Below are positions 25,950-33,795 of a DNA stretch of 64,000 bases, piece by piece. Both the position numbers and the translations under genes were made by a program. Each line of letters opens with the position of its first letter. Position 1 is the stretch's first letter. The notes under the pieces are model-generated. The model saw only the letters and a program-made list of their open reading frames with translations, was not told the DNA's origin and made no database searches. This DNA is from RGIG6353 sp964650465 (GTDB taxonomy: Bacteria; Bacillota; Clostridia; Oscillospirales; SIG627). The stretch covers positions 11,503-75,502 of the forward strand of contig CAZYTA010000005.1 in NCBI GenBank assembly GCA_964650465.1. The letters are read 5' to 3'.

Positions 25950-27334
25950 GCTCGCTTCCACTTAGTGCCGCTGGGAGTATCTTCAAGAAGAATGCCCTTT
26001 GCCTTCAATTCTTCACGTATCTCGTCGGCTCTTGCATAATTTTTTGATTTTTTAGCTTGAAGTCTTTCTTCTATAAGTGCATCTATCCATGCGCTGTCCT
26101 CGTCATCTTCGGGTACAAGGAAGCCCATAAGTCCCACAAGCTCCTTATAAATAGCGTATATTGCTTCAAGGTCGGCTTTTGAGAGCTCTCCTGCAACAAG
26201 CGTGTTGATAGCTCTTATCATCTCGAATATAGCGGAAATACCGTCTGCAGTATTAAAATCATCATCCATTGCTTCGATGAATTTTTCTCTGTATTGACCG
26301 AGTGCGTTTATGTCGTCTGATTTTGTGAGCTCATCTCCTGTGGCGGATTTAAGAGCATATTTTATCGCATTCTCGCAATTGTACATTCTCTCAAGAGAAG
26401 CCTTTGACTGCTCAAGAATGTCTGCAGAGAAGTTGATGGGACTTCTGTACTGTGCCGAAACAAGGAAGAAACGTATAGCGGGGTAGCCGTATTTAGCTGC
26501 TGCATCTCTTACGGTAAAGAAGTTGCCGAGAGATTTTGACATCTTCTTGTTGTCAACGTTGATATATCCGTTGTGGATGAAGGTACGGCAGAAGGGAACA
26601 CCGAAGGCTGCTTCCGACTGTGCCACTTCGTTTTCGTGGTGAGGAAAGGTAAGGTCCTGTCCTCCGCCGTGAAGGTCTATTGTCTTACCGAGGAATTTGT
26701 CTACCATTGCCGAGCATTCTATATGCCAGCCGGGTCTGCCTTTGCCCCAGGGAGAATCCCACCAAGGCTCTCCTTCCTTGTACGCCTTCCAGAGAGCAAA
26801 GTCAAGGGGATCCTTTTTAACATCGTTTACATCTATGCGTGCGCCGCTTTCAAGGTCATCAACATCGAAGCCGCCAAGCTTACCGTAGCCCTTGAACTTA
26901 CGTGCAGAAAAATAAACGTCTCCGTTGTCGGCAGGATATGCATAGCCCTTGTCAACAAGAATTTTGATTATCTCTATAATCTCTGCCATATTATCTGTTG
27001 CTCTGGGGTGGAAGGTGGCAGGTGTTATTCCCAAGCCCTTTGCATCCGTGAAGTATTCGGCTATATACTTGTCCGCAACCTCCTTGACAGTTGTGCCTTC
27101 TTCGTTAGCACGCTTTATCATTTTGTCGTCTATGTCGGTGAAATTCTGAACAAATGTTACCTTGTTTCCTCTGTATTCAAGATAGCGTCTGAGAAGGTCA
27201 AATACCACAAAGCATCTTGCGTTACCTACGTGGAAGAAGTTATACACGGTAGGACCGCAGGCATACATCCTGACGGTATTGTCTTTGAATTCCATTTCTT
27301 CTTTTTTCTTTGTAAGCGAATTATAAAATCTCAT
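25946..27334 (-). CDS. cysS: Cysteinyl-tRNA synthetase
   Basis: A 462-residue class I synthetase with the HIGH-type motif FFHVGNAR (about 34-41), KKMSKSLGNF (about 264-273) and the zinc-binding residues around YACGPTVY, WHIECSAM and HHENE. It charges tRNA-Cys. It follows cysE by 17 bp and both lie downstream of a T-box reading a cysteine codon, so uncharged tRNA-Cys should induce both. It ends in a coupled overlap with a radical SAM gene. Confidence 0.98.
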   Translation of the reverse strand: MRFYNSLTKKKEEMEFKDNTVRMYACGPTVYNFFHVGNARCFVVFDLLRRYLEYRGNKVTFVQNFTDIDDKMIKRANEEGTTVKEVADKYIAEYFTDAKGLGITPATFHPRATDNMAEIIEIIKILVDKGYAYPADNGDVYFSARKFKGYGKLGGFDVDDLESGARIDVNDVKKDPLDFALWKAYKEGEPWWDSPWGKGRPGWHIECSAMVDKFLGKTIDLHGGGQDLTFPHHENEVAQSEAAFGVPFCRTFIHNGYINVDNKKMSKSLGNFFTVRDAAAKYGYPAIRFFLVSAQYRSPINFSADILEQSKASLERMYNCENAIKYALKSATGDELTKSDDINALGQYREKFIEAMDDDFNTADGISAIFEMIRAINTLVAGELSKADLEAIYAIYKELVGLMGFLVPEDDEDSAWIDALIEERLQAKKSKNYARADEIREELKAKGILLEDTPSGTKWKRA

Positions 27335-27351
27335 ATTTATTCTCCTTATTG

Positions 27352-27984
27352 TCAGTTATTATTTTCAAGCTCTTCTATTTTTGCCTTCAGTTTGTCAAGC
27401 TCGGCTTGCATACGGCAGAATTGCTGTGCTACAGGGTCGGGAATATGTACCTGGTCAAGGTCTGCAGGCTTTTCTCCTGCACATCTTACAACTCTTGCAG
27501 GTGCACCTACCGCTGTACAATCGGGCGGTATCTCGGTCAATACAACCGAGCCTGCAGCTATTTTCGCTCTGTCTCCCACCTTAAAGGGACCCAAAACCTT
27601 TGCGCCTGCACCTACAAGCACTCCGTCACCAAGTGTTGGGTGTCTTTTTCCTGTATCTTTACCAGTACCGCCAAGAGTTACGCCTTGGTAAAGGGTACAT
27701 TCGTCGCCAATTTCCGCTGTTTCGCCTATAACTACTCCCGAGCCGTGGTCGATAAAAAGACCTCTGCCTATAGTAGCCCCAGGATGTATTTCAATGCCTG
27801 TAAAAAATCTGCCAAGCTGTGAAATAAGGCGGGCTATAAAAAACAGCTTATGTTTGTAAAAGAAATTACCGATTCTATAGTATATTAATGCGTGAAAACC
27901 CGAATACAGAAAAAATATTTCAAAAACATTTCTTGCTGCAGGGTCACGCTTCTTGATGGAACGAAGATCGTCTAATATTTTCAT
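27352..27984 (-). CDS. cysE: Serine O-acetyltransferase
   Basis: A 210-residue CysE that acetylates serine with acetyl-CoA, the first step of cysteine synthesis. It begins MKILDDLRSIKKRDPAARN, has left-handed hexapeptide repeats (GIEIHPGATIGRGLFIDHG, VVIGETAEIG, VTLGGTGKDTGKRHPTLGDG) with the catalytic histidine region, and ends with a short Glu/Lys/Asn tail. An upstream in-frame extension to 28122 is rejected because the ATG at 27984 follows AAAGG and fits family length. It is controlled by the T-box at 28501-28689. Confidence 0.95.
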   Translation of the reverse strand: MKILDDLRSIKKRDPAARNVFEIFFLYSGFHALIYYRIGNFFYKHKLFFIARLISQLGRFFTGIEIHPGATIGRGLFIDHGSGVVIGETAEIGDECTLYQGVTLGGTGKDTGKRHPTLGDGVLVGAGAKVLGPFKVGDRAKIAAGSVVLTEIPPDCTAVGAPARVVRCAGEKPADLDQVHIPDPVAQQFCRMQAELDKLKAKIEELENNN

Positions 27985-28002
27985 AGTAGTAAACCTTTCG
28001 GA

Positions 28003-28036
28003 AAAATTGAGAATTGAAAAATGAGAATTGAAAATT
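28003..28036. repeat. AT-rich repeat flanking the four-helix-bundle gene (right end)
   Basis: A tandem of AATTGAGAATTG/AAAAATGAGAATTGAAAATT units. It is the approximate reverse complement of the sequence at 28476-28500, so the two bracket the gene at 28079-28432 as imperfect inverted repeats. Related TTTCAATTTTCAATTG sequence also lies at 32033-32048. Confidence 0.55.
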
Positions 28037-28078
28037 ATGGTTGATTTCCTGTACGGAAATCTTCGATTAATTATATTC

Positions 28079-28432
28079 TTAGTAAGAATTGTTACTTTTG
28101 CTGCTCTTGATAATACACACAAGTATTCTTTTTAATTCTAAACAATCCTTTTTTATGGAGTTACTTTCATGCGCATTCAAATATTCTGTTTCAGAAAGAA
28201 GATTTAACCAATACTCTGTTTCAGCAGCTTCCTTTAATGCAATGTTCATTTTTGCAATAAAATCTGCCCTGCTTTGTCCCTGTAATGCTTCGGCTATATT
28301 TGCGCCTATGCTTGTTCCGCTTCTTAATAGCTGATTTGACATCACAAATTCTTTCTTTTCCTTTTGCAGATACCGATGCAGCAACACTATTCTTTTTGAA
28401 AAATTATAAGATTTAGTTTCAATTACATTCAT
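28079..28432 (-). CDS. Four-helix-bundle protein (23S rRNA intervening-sequence protein family)
   Basis: A 117-residue protein with the family pattern: SYNFSKRIVLLHRYLQ, QLLRSGTSIGANIAEALQGQSRADFIAKMNIALKEAAETEYWL and a C-terminal helix ending KRILVCIIKS. Proteins of this family occur inside 23S rRNA intervening sequences and as stray chromosomal genes; their biochemical role is not established. Here it is inserted between a T-box terminator and cysE, bounded by AT-rich inverted repeats, so it would be expressed with the cysteine genes. This looks like an acquired cassette. Confidence 0.85.
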   Translation of the reverse strand: MNVIETKSYNFSKRIVLLHRYLQKEKKEFVMSNQLLRSGTSIGANIAEALQGQSRADFIAKMNIALKEAAETEYWLNLLSETEYLNAHESNSIKKDCLELKRILVCIIKSSKSNNSY

Positions 28433-28475
28433 TTTATCTGATTCAACTAAAGGGTTTCGATAGAAAACCTACCTT

Positions 28476-28500
28476 AATTTTCAATTTTCAATTCCTAATT
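28476..28500. repeat. AT-rich repeat flanking the four-helix-bundle gene (left end)
   Basis: AATTTTCAATTTTCAATTCC followed by TAATT, approximately the reverse complement of the repeat at 28003-28036 on the other side of the gene. Confidence 0.55.
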
Positions 28501-28689
28501 AAAAAGGCAACAGCGCCTCTTACCAAAGAGGCGCTGTTTGCGCGGTTCCACTCTTATTTATAACTCAAAAGGCTCGGCTTTTATTGCGGACGCACCTTCA
28601 CGGAATATTACTTGAATGCTCGCACCTACCGCATTTTCTCTGAAAGCTTTTCTTCCGTTACTCTTTCCGCACCGAAAAGTATTAAATTC
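28501..28689 (-). ncRNA. T-box riboswitch, cysteine specifier (TGC)
   Basis: On the minus strand the leader shows GAAAGAGTAAC (AGTA loop), AGAGA, the distal-loop motif GGTAGGTGCGAGC, the specifier loop TGAAGGTGCGTCC, the T-box GAGTGGAACCGCGC (28540-28553) and a 13-bp terminator stem (28509-28521 with 28526-28538) followed by TTTTT. Pairing of GCGGA with TCCGC around the specifier loop places the codon at 28592-28594, reading TGC (Cys). Uncharged tRNA-Cys should pair with TGC and the T-box and prevent termination, raising expression of cysE and cysS. Confidence 0.95.
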
Positions 28690-28695
28690 AAGGTA

Positions 28696-28724
28696 ATTGT
28701 ATCACAAAAAAACCAAAAGGTCAA
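28696..28724 (-). promoter_or_regulatory. Promoter of the T-box/cysE/cysS operon
   Basis: On the minus strand TTGACC (28719-28724) and TACAAT (28696-28701) are spaced by 17 bp. The -35 box overlaps the last codons of the M16 peptidase gene. Confidence 0.75.
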
Positions 28725-29983
28725 GATAAAAATATATCTTTGATTATCTTTACTGCCGTTTCCGGGTTTCTGTGCTTTGCTGAAACGGTAAGATTGGACT
28801 GCTTGAATATATTTTTCGCAGTTTTGGCAACCTCTTCTGCCGTTACTGCCGAATAAGCCTTCTTTCTGTCCTCTAATGTATTATATTCAAAACCCAGTAT
28901 ATGTGATTCCCATGCTTTATTCCAGTTAAGATTTTCGGAATCATCAAGAATAAACTCGCAATTATCTGTATATGGTACCTTTGACAGCGAAAGCTCTTCA
29001 TCACTTACTCCCTCGGCAACCTCATTGAAAATTTTCCATACTGCACTGAGAGCAGGCGCAAAATCCGATGCTGATGTCTCAAAGGAAAGAGACAGAGACC
29101 CAAGGTTACGGTACTCGTCAAGATTTGCATCAAAGCTGTAGACATAACCGTTTTTTTCTGACAGCTCCAAGAAAATTTTCGAGGTATCTCCCTGAAAAAG
29201 TATATCATAGACGATGTCTCGGGCAGGCTTTTGTGTAGCTGTACAATCCACATCAAAGGCAAGCTTAACCTTGCAGTAATCTGCTCGCTTCACTGTTATG
29301 TCCGGCTGTCTGTTGAAAAATCTTTCGGGCTTCCGGGCAGTGTTATCTCTCCTGTTTCCTTGTGGCAGAGAAATTTTTGATAAACCTTTTGTTAAAAGGT
29401 TAAGCTGACCTTCATCAAAAGCGCCTGTCAGATAAAAAAACACATTTTCACGGCAAAGAAGCTGAACAGCAAACTCGGACAGTTTTTTTACGGTTACCTT
29501 TGATACTTTTCCCACGGTACCTGTTATTGTTTCAGCAAGCCCCGTACCCTCCCATACTGCTTTTTGGCTCATGGCATCGACAGAAGAGCGGTAGGTGTCC
29601 TCTCGTATTTCACGTTTTACACGCTCTTTTTCGGCATTCAGCTCATCTGCTGATATTTCAAAGGGGGACAGTGCCAGCAAAAGAATGTTTACTGCCTTTT
29701 CAAAATGCTTTGGAGAACCCTGTACTGATATTTGTACAAGCTCATTGTAGGTAGCACCCGATAGAGTCAGCCCGTGACGGTCAAGCTCTTTGTAAAGTGT
29801 ACCGCCCATTATATGATTTATGTTTCTGAATATTGCGTGCTCGAAAAGGTGTGACATCCCTGCATTTTCAGCTCCGTCATAAAGAGGGCCTGCAGGAACA
29901 TACAGTGACAAAGTAAAGCTGTGGACTGCAGTATAAAGGGAATACAAACGTATTCCCGATACAGTAGTTAATTTTTCTTGCAT
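28721..29983 (-). CDS. M16 family (insulinase-like) zinc peptidase
   Basis: A 420-residue M16 peptidase with the inverted zinc motif HLFEH (His45, Glu48, His49), a distal acidic cluster (ELNAEKERVKREI, about 111-123) likely supplying the third ligand, and a C-terminal homologous inactive half. Length equals the single-chain two-domain peptidases common in Firmicutes (YmfF/YmfH type). No signal peptide is seen, so it is probably cytoplasmic. In Bacillus ymfF/ymfH lie near pgsA and recA, matching the pgsA, recA neighbours here. Substrate unknown. Confidence 0.9.
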   Translation of the reverse strand: MQEKLTTVSGIRLYSLYTAVHSFTLSLYVPAGPLYDGAENAGMSHLFEHAIFRNINHIMGGTLYKELDRHGLTLSGATYNELVQISVQGSPKHFEKAVNILLLALSPFEISADELNAEKERVKREIREDTYRSSVDAMSQKAVWEGTGLAETITGTVGKVSKVTVKKLSEFAVQLLCRENVFFYLTGAFDEGQLNLLTKGLSKISLPQGNRRDNTARKPERFFNRQPDITVKRADYCKVKLAFDVDCTATQKPARDIVYDILFQGDTSKIFLELSEKNGYVYSFDANLDEYRNLGSLSLSFETSASDFAPALSAVWKIFNEVAEGVSDEELSLSKVPYTDNCEFILDDSENLNWNKAWESHILGFEYNTLEDRKKAYSAVTAEEVAKTAKNIFKQSNLTVSAKHRNPETAVKIIKDIFLS

Positions 29984-30053
29984 TATAAAACTCCAAATAA
30001 ATTGAAAATCTCATAGGAATTTATTCAAAATCAGTTTCGCTGCATTTTTAACC

Positions 30054-30103
30054 TATTGGAAATTGTACGAAAACAACCTCGCTGTTTTACTTTGTTGGGT
30101 CTA
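30054..30103 (+). repeat. Dispersed structured element, copy 4 (left half)
   Basis: ATTGGAAATTGTACGAAAACAACCTCGCTGTTTTACTTTGTTGGGT (given here as positions 30055-30100) matches the left half of the copies at 23309 and 44336; the right half is absent. The last codons of pgsA (DPTK and stop) are written by the element core TTTGTTGGGTC, so the element truncated or re-ended pgsA. Confidence 0.6.
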
Positions 30104-30662
30104 TATACTTCCAATATGCTTTGAGATAGTTTATTCCCGACCAGAGTGTAAGGACTGCGGTTGCAATCATTCCCACGTAGGAAAGATAATAGTAATCCCA
30201 GATAACATGCTCGATAAGAAATACAACTATCGATATTGATTGAGTCATTGTTTTGCACTTTCCAAGCCAGTTTGCGGGAACCACTATGCCCTCACCTGAC
30301 ACAACAAGGCGGATAGAAGTTATTGCGAGCTCACGGAAGATTACTATGATGGACACCCATACCATATACGGTCTGAGTGCTTCGTTCACTACAGTTATTG
30401 CAACAAGTGTACCTATTACCATAAATTTGTCTGCTACGGGGTCCATGAATTTTCCGAAATCTGTAATGAGATTGTATTTGCGTGCTATCTTTCCGTCGAT
30501 GAAATCTGTTACGGCTGTAAGGATGAATAAAACGGTAGGAATAATTCCGTAAAGCAACTCGTTGTTACCCGTTAATGAGGGATAGAGAATAAACACCATT
30601 ACAATGGGAACTAAAATCATTCTTAAAATAGTAAGCTTGTTGGGGAGGTTGATTTTACTCAT
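30087..30662 (-). CDS. pgsA: CDP-diacylglycerol-glycerol-3-phosphate 3-phosphatidyltransferase
   Basis: A 191-residue CDP-alcohol phosphatidyltransferase with the complete signature D-x2-DG-x2-AR-x8-G-x3-D-x3-D: Asp53, Asp56, Gly57, Ala60, Arg61, Gly70, Asp74, Asp78. It has several membrane helices and makes phosphatidylglycerol phosphate from CDP-diacylglycerol and glycerol-3-phosphate. Its final residues come from the dispersed repeat core. It lies 32 bp downstream of rimO in the recA-recX-rimO-pgsA run. Confidence 0.95.
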   Translation of the reverse strand: MSKINLPNKLTILRMILVPIVMVFILYPSLTGNNELLYGIIPTVLFILTAVTDFIDGKIARKYNLITDFGKFMDPVADKFMVIGTLVAITVVNEALRPYMVWVSIIVIFRELAITSIRLVVSGEGIVVPANWLGKCKTMTQSISIVVFLIEHVIWDYYYLSYVGMIATAVLTLWSGINYLKAYWKYIDPTK

Positions 30663-30694
30663 AATTGAAATCCTTTCAAATTTGTATTTTCAAA

Positions 30695-32023
30695 TTACTT
30701 TTGCCTTCCTATCAAATCGTAGTCGAGAGTACCTGTTATTTCTACTTCCACGAACTCGCCTTCCTGAAGTCTGCGTTTGGCACTGAAGTATACCTTGCCG
30801 TCGATTTCGGGTGCATCCGCTTCGCTTCTGCCATAATAAGTCTCTCCCACGGGGTCATAGCCTTCGCAAAGGACGGTTAAGGTCTTTCCTACGGTTTTTT
30901 CGTTGTTTTCCGCATGTATTCTGTATTGAGCCTCCATTATGCGGTCGCAACGCTTTTGCCTTTGCTTTTCAGAAACCTGAACCATGCTGTAAGCAGGTGT
31001 ATTTTCTTCTCTTGAATAAGGGAAAGCGCCCAATCTTTCAAAGCGAGTTTCCTTAATATAGTCAAGAAGCTCAACAGCCTCTTCTGAGGTTTCTGTAGGG
31101 AAGCCCGTAATAACGGTAGTACGGATTGTAATATCGGGCATTGCCTCTCTCAGTCTTTTGATTGCACTTTTGATAATGTCCGAGCCGCCGTGTCTGTTCA
31201 TTACAGAAAGCACTCTGTCATTTATGTGCTGGATAGGCATATCTATGTATTTTGCAACATTATCGAATTTTGCCATTACCGAAATAAGCTCGTCTGTTAT
31301 CTTGTCGGGATAACAGTACAGAAGTCTTATCCATTTAAAATTAAGCCCTTCTTCTGTGCAAAGTCTTTCCAACAGGTCTGACAGCATATATCTGCCCGAC
31401 AGGTCAAGTCCGTAGCGTGTTGTGTCCTGAGCTACCAGACAAAGCTCTCTTACACCCAAGTCAAAAAGGGTATGAGCTTCTGCAATTATATCTTCCATAT
31501 CACGGCTTCTGAAGCGTCCTCTGATGTCGGGAATGGAGCAATACGCACAGCGGTTGTCACAGCCCTCGGCTATTTTAAGATATGCGGTATATTCGGGAGT
31601 GGTTACAACTCTGTCACCGCCAAAGGCAAGGTTTTCAGTAGGGGCGGTAGATATGAATTTTTCTCCCCGATATGCGGCTTCTACAGCCTCGCATATTTTG
31701 CCCTCGTCACCCGCTGACAGTATTGCATCTACCTCGGGCAGAGATTTTTCGATATCCTTTGCGTATCTTGTTGCAAGACAGCCTGTGACTACAATGCCCT
31801 TCAGGTCGTGATGCTCCTTGAGATACGCTACGTCCAGTATTGATTCTATTGCTTCCTCTTTTGCACTTTGTATGAATGCACAGGTATTTATCACCATTAC
31901 ATCGGCATAAATGTCCTCTTCCACCAGCTCGTAACCTTTTTCATTCAGAAGCCCCAGCATTACCTCGGTATCGCAGGTGTTTTTGGGACAGCCAAGAGAA
32001 AGGAAGCCTACCTTAATACTCAT
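30695..32023 (-). CDS. rimO: Ribosomal protein S12 methylthiotransferase RimO
   Basis: A 442-residue radical SAM methylthiotransferase: N-terminal UPF0004 domain (VGFLSLGCPKNTCDTE, with further cysteines in VMVINTCAF and VVTGCLATRY), radical SAM motif CDNRCAYC in KIAEGCDNRCAYCSIP, and a C-terminal TRAM domain ending LDYDLIGR. SLGCPKN distinguishes RimO from MiaB. It adds a methylthio group to an aspartate of S12. Confidence 0.96.
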   Translation of the reverse strand: MSIKVGFLSLGCPKNTCDTEVMLGLLNEKGYELVEEDIYADVMVINTCAFIQSAKEEAIESILDVAYLKEHHDLKGIVVTGCLATRYAKDIEKSLPEVDAILSAGDEGKICEAVEAAYRGEKFISTAPTENLAFGGDRVVTTPEYTAYLKIAEGCDNRCAYCSIPDIRGRFRSRDMEDIIAEAHTLFDLGVRELCLVAQDTTRYGLDLSGRYMLSDLLERLCTEEGLNFKWIRLLYCYPDKITDELISVMAKFDNVAKYIDMPIQHINDRVLSVMNRHGGSDIIKSAIKRLREAMPDITIRTTVITGFPTETSEEAVELLDYIKETRFERLGAFPYSREENTPAYSMVQVSEKQRQKRCDRIMEAQYRIHAENNEKTVGKTLTVLCEGYDPVGETYYGRSEADAPEIDGKVYFSAKRRLQEGEFVEVEITGTLDYDLIGRQK

Positions 32024-32028
32024 ATGTT

Positions 32029-32646
32029 TTACCTTTCAATTTTCAATTGCTCTATTGCATCAACTATATCCTCTGACCTGTAGCCTCTTTGATACAGCTT
32101 TTTATATACAGTATCACGCTCACAGCCCTCAAGGTGTGCCTTTGCATAGTCTACAGCCATAGCTACATAATCTGGGGACAGCTTTTCGAGAGCTTCGTCA
32201 GTATGCTCCGAAGAAAAGCCTTTTTCATGCATTGCCGCCTTTATGCGAAGCTCGCCCCAAAATTTGTCAAGGCACTTTTCGGCATATCTTACTGCAAAGC
32301 CGCGGTCATCAATATAGCCTGCATTTTCAAGCTTGTCAAGAAGCTCGTCAACCCATTCCGCATCGGCTTGTCCGCCATAGACCTTTTCTTTTGTAAGACG
32401 TTTTTTCAGCTCGCGCTTCGTAATATCACCTGCCGCCAAACGCCTTATAGCTTTTTTCTTTATCTCACGTCTGACGGCAAGCGTTACAAGCAGGTCGGAC
32501 TGCTCAATTTCGCAGCCTGCAGAAAGACAGGAAAAGCTTTTTTCAAAGTCTTTTACCCATATGGGAAACTCGCCTTCGTTTGTAACGATAACGACTTCTT
32601 TGTTTTTTTCAATGTTATAATGTCTTAAATATATCATTTTCGCCAT
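32029..32646 (-). CDS. recX: RecX family regulator of RecA
   Basis: A 205-residue RecX with three-helix repeats: AIRRLAAGDITKRELKKRLTKE (about 70-91), a middle repeat containing AGYIDDRGFAVRYAEK, and a last repeat ending RGYRSEDIVDAIEQL. It modulates RecA filaments. Its ATG overlaps the recA stop by one base, giving translational coupling. The last codons lie in CAATTTTCAATTG-type repeat sequence, so the C-terminus may have been altered. Confidence 0.92.
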   Translation of the reverse strand: MAKMIYLRHYNIEKNKEVVIVTNEGEFPIWVKDFEKSFSCLSAGCEIEQSDLLVTLAVRREIKKKAIRRLAAGDITKRELKKRLTKEKVYGGQADAEWVDELLDKLENAGYIDDRGFAVRYAEKCLDKFWGELRIKAAMHEKGFSSEHTDEALEKLSPDYVAMAVDYAKAHLEGCERDTVYKKLYQRGYRSEDIVDAIEQLKIER

Positions 32647-33764
32647 TATTCGTCAAAGCTCTCTTCTCCGATATCCTCGTCATCATCATCAAGTCCGCTG
32701 ATGCCGCCAAATGACAGCTTACCCTGAAGGTCATTTGCCTGTGCCAGTATTTTTGCCTTGATTTCATCACGGAGGTCGGGATTTTCCTTAAGATATATCT
32801 TTGAATTGTCCTTGCCCTGTCCAAGTCTCAATCCGCCGTAGCCGTACCAAGAGCCGCTCTTCTGAACTATGCCAAGTGTTTCTCCCAGGTCAAGAAGCTC
32901 GCCGTCAGAAGAAATGCCTTCGCCGTACATAATGTCAAACTCCGCTGACTTGAAGGGAGCGGCACACTTGTTCTTAACAACCTTACATTTTGTACGGTTA
33001 CCGATTACATCGCTCTTATTCTTTATCTGCTGTCCGCGTCTTACGTCAATTCTTACCGATGCGTAGAACTTAAGTGCCTTACCGCCGGTTGTAACCTCGG
33101 GGTTACCATAGACAATACCTACTTTTTCACGGAGCTGATTTATAAAGATAAGTACACACTGGCTTCTTGCAATGGCACCTGACAGCTTTCTCAATGCCTG
33201 TGACATAAGTCTGGCGTGAGCGCCCACCATTGCCTGACCCATATCGCCCTCTATTTCTGCCTTAGGAACAAGAGCTGCTACCGAGTCAACAATTACTACA
33301 TCAATTGCATCGGAACGGATAAGAGCCTCGGCAATTTCCAAAGCCTGTTCTCCGTTGTCGGGCTGTGCAACAAGCAAATCCTGAATATCGACTCCGATAC
33401 ACTGTGCATAGGCAGGGTCAAGTGCGTGCTCGGCATCTATAAATGCAGCTGAGCCGCCAAGCTTCTGAGCCTCTGCAGCTATGTGCAGTGCAAGTGTTGT
33501 TTTACCTGAGCTTTCGGGACCGTATATTTCTACTATTCTTCCCTTGGGGACACCGCCTATACCAAGTGCAAAGTCAAGAGACAATGAGCCTGTGGGGATA
33601 GCGCTTACCTGCATCTGTGTATTGTCGCCAAGTCTCATAATTGAGCCCTGACCGTATCTCTTTGTTATTTGCGCAATTGCTTTTTTCTTTGCGGCTTCCT
33701 TGCCTTCGCCTTTGTTTTCGGTTTCAGCCTCTTCCGCTGTCTTTTTCTTCTTTTTCTCGTCCAT
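32646..33764 (-). CDS. recA: Recombinase RecA
   Basis: A 372-residue RecA started at the ATG at 33764, which follows AAGGAGATAAAA. Walker A GPESSGKTT is at 82-90, then VDSVAALVPKAEIEGDMG and the L1/L2 region. The N-terminus carries an unusual Lys/Glu-rich extension of about 28 residues before IAQITKRYGQGSIM. The C-terminus is acidic. No LexA/SOS-box-like GAAC-N4-GTTC was seen upstream, and the preceding gene stops only 31 bp away, so recA may depend on read-through or a weak promoter. Confidence 0.98.
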   Translation of the reverse strand: MDEKKKKKTAEEAETENKGEGKEAAKKKAIAQITKRYGQGSIMRLGDNTQMQVSAIPTGSLSLDFALGIGGVPKGRIVEIYGPESSGKTTLALHIAAEAQKLGGSAAFIDAEHALDPAYAQCIGVDIQDLLVAQPDNGEQALEIAEALIRSDAIDVVIVDSVAALVPKAEIEGDMGQAMVGAHARLMSQALRKLSGAIARSQCVLIFINQLREKVGIVYGNPEVTTGGKALKFYASVRIDVRRGQQIKNKSDVIGNRTKCKVVKNKCAAPFKSAEFDIMYGEGISSDGELLDLGETLGIVQKSGSWYGYGGLRLGQGKDNSKIYLKENPDLRDEIKAKILAQANDLQGKLSFGGISGLDDDDEDIGEESFDE

Positions 33765-33795
33765 TTTTATCTCCTTTTTCGGTGACACTTTCAAA

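Noticed and set aside
26573..27691. Long plus-strand open frame (372 codons) antisense to cysS and cysE
   Set aside because: It lies entirely opposite two well-supported genes, has no ribosome binding site and a composition typical of a shadow frame.
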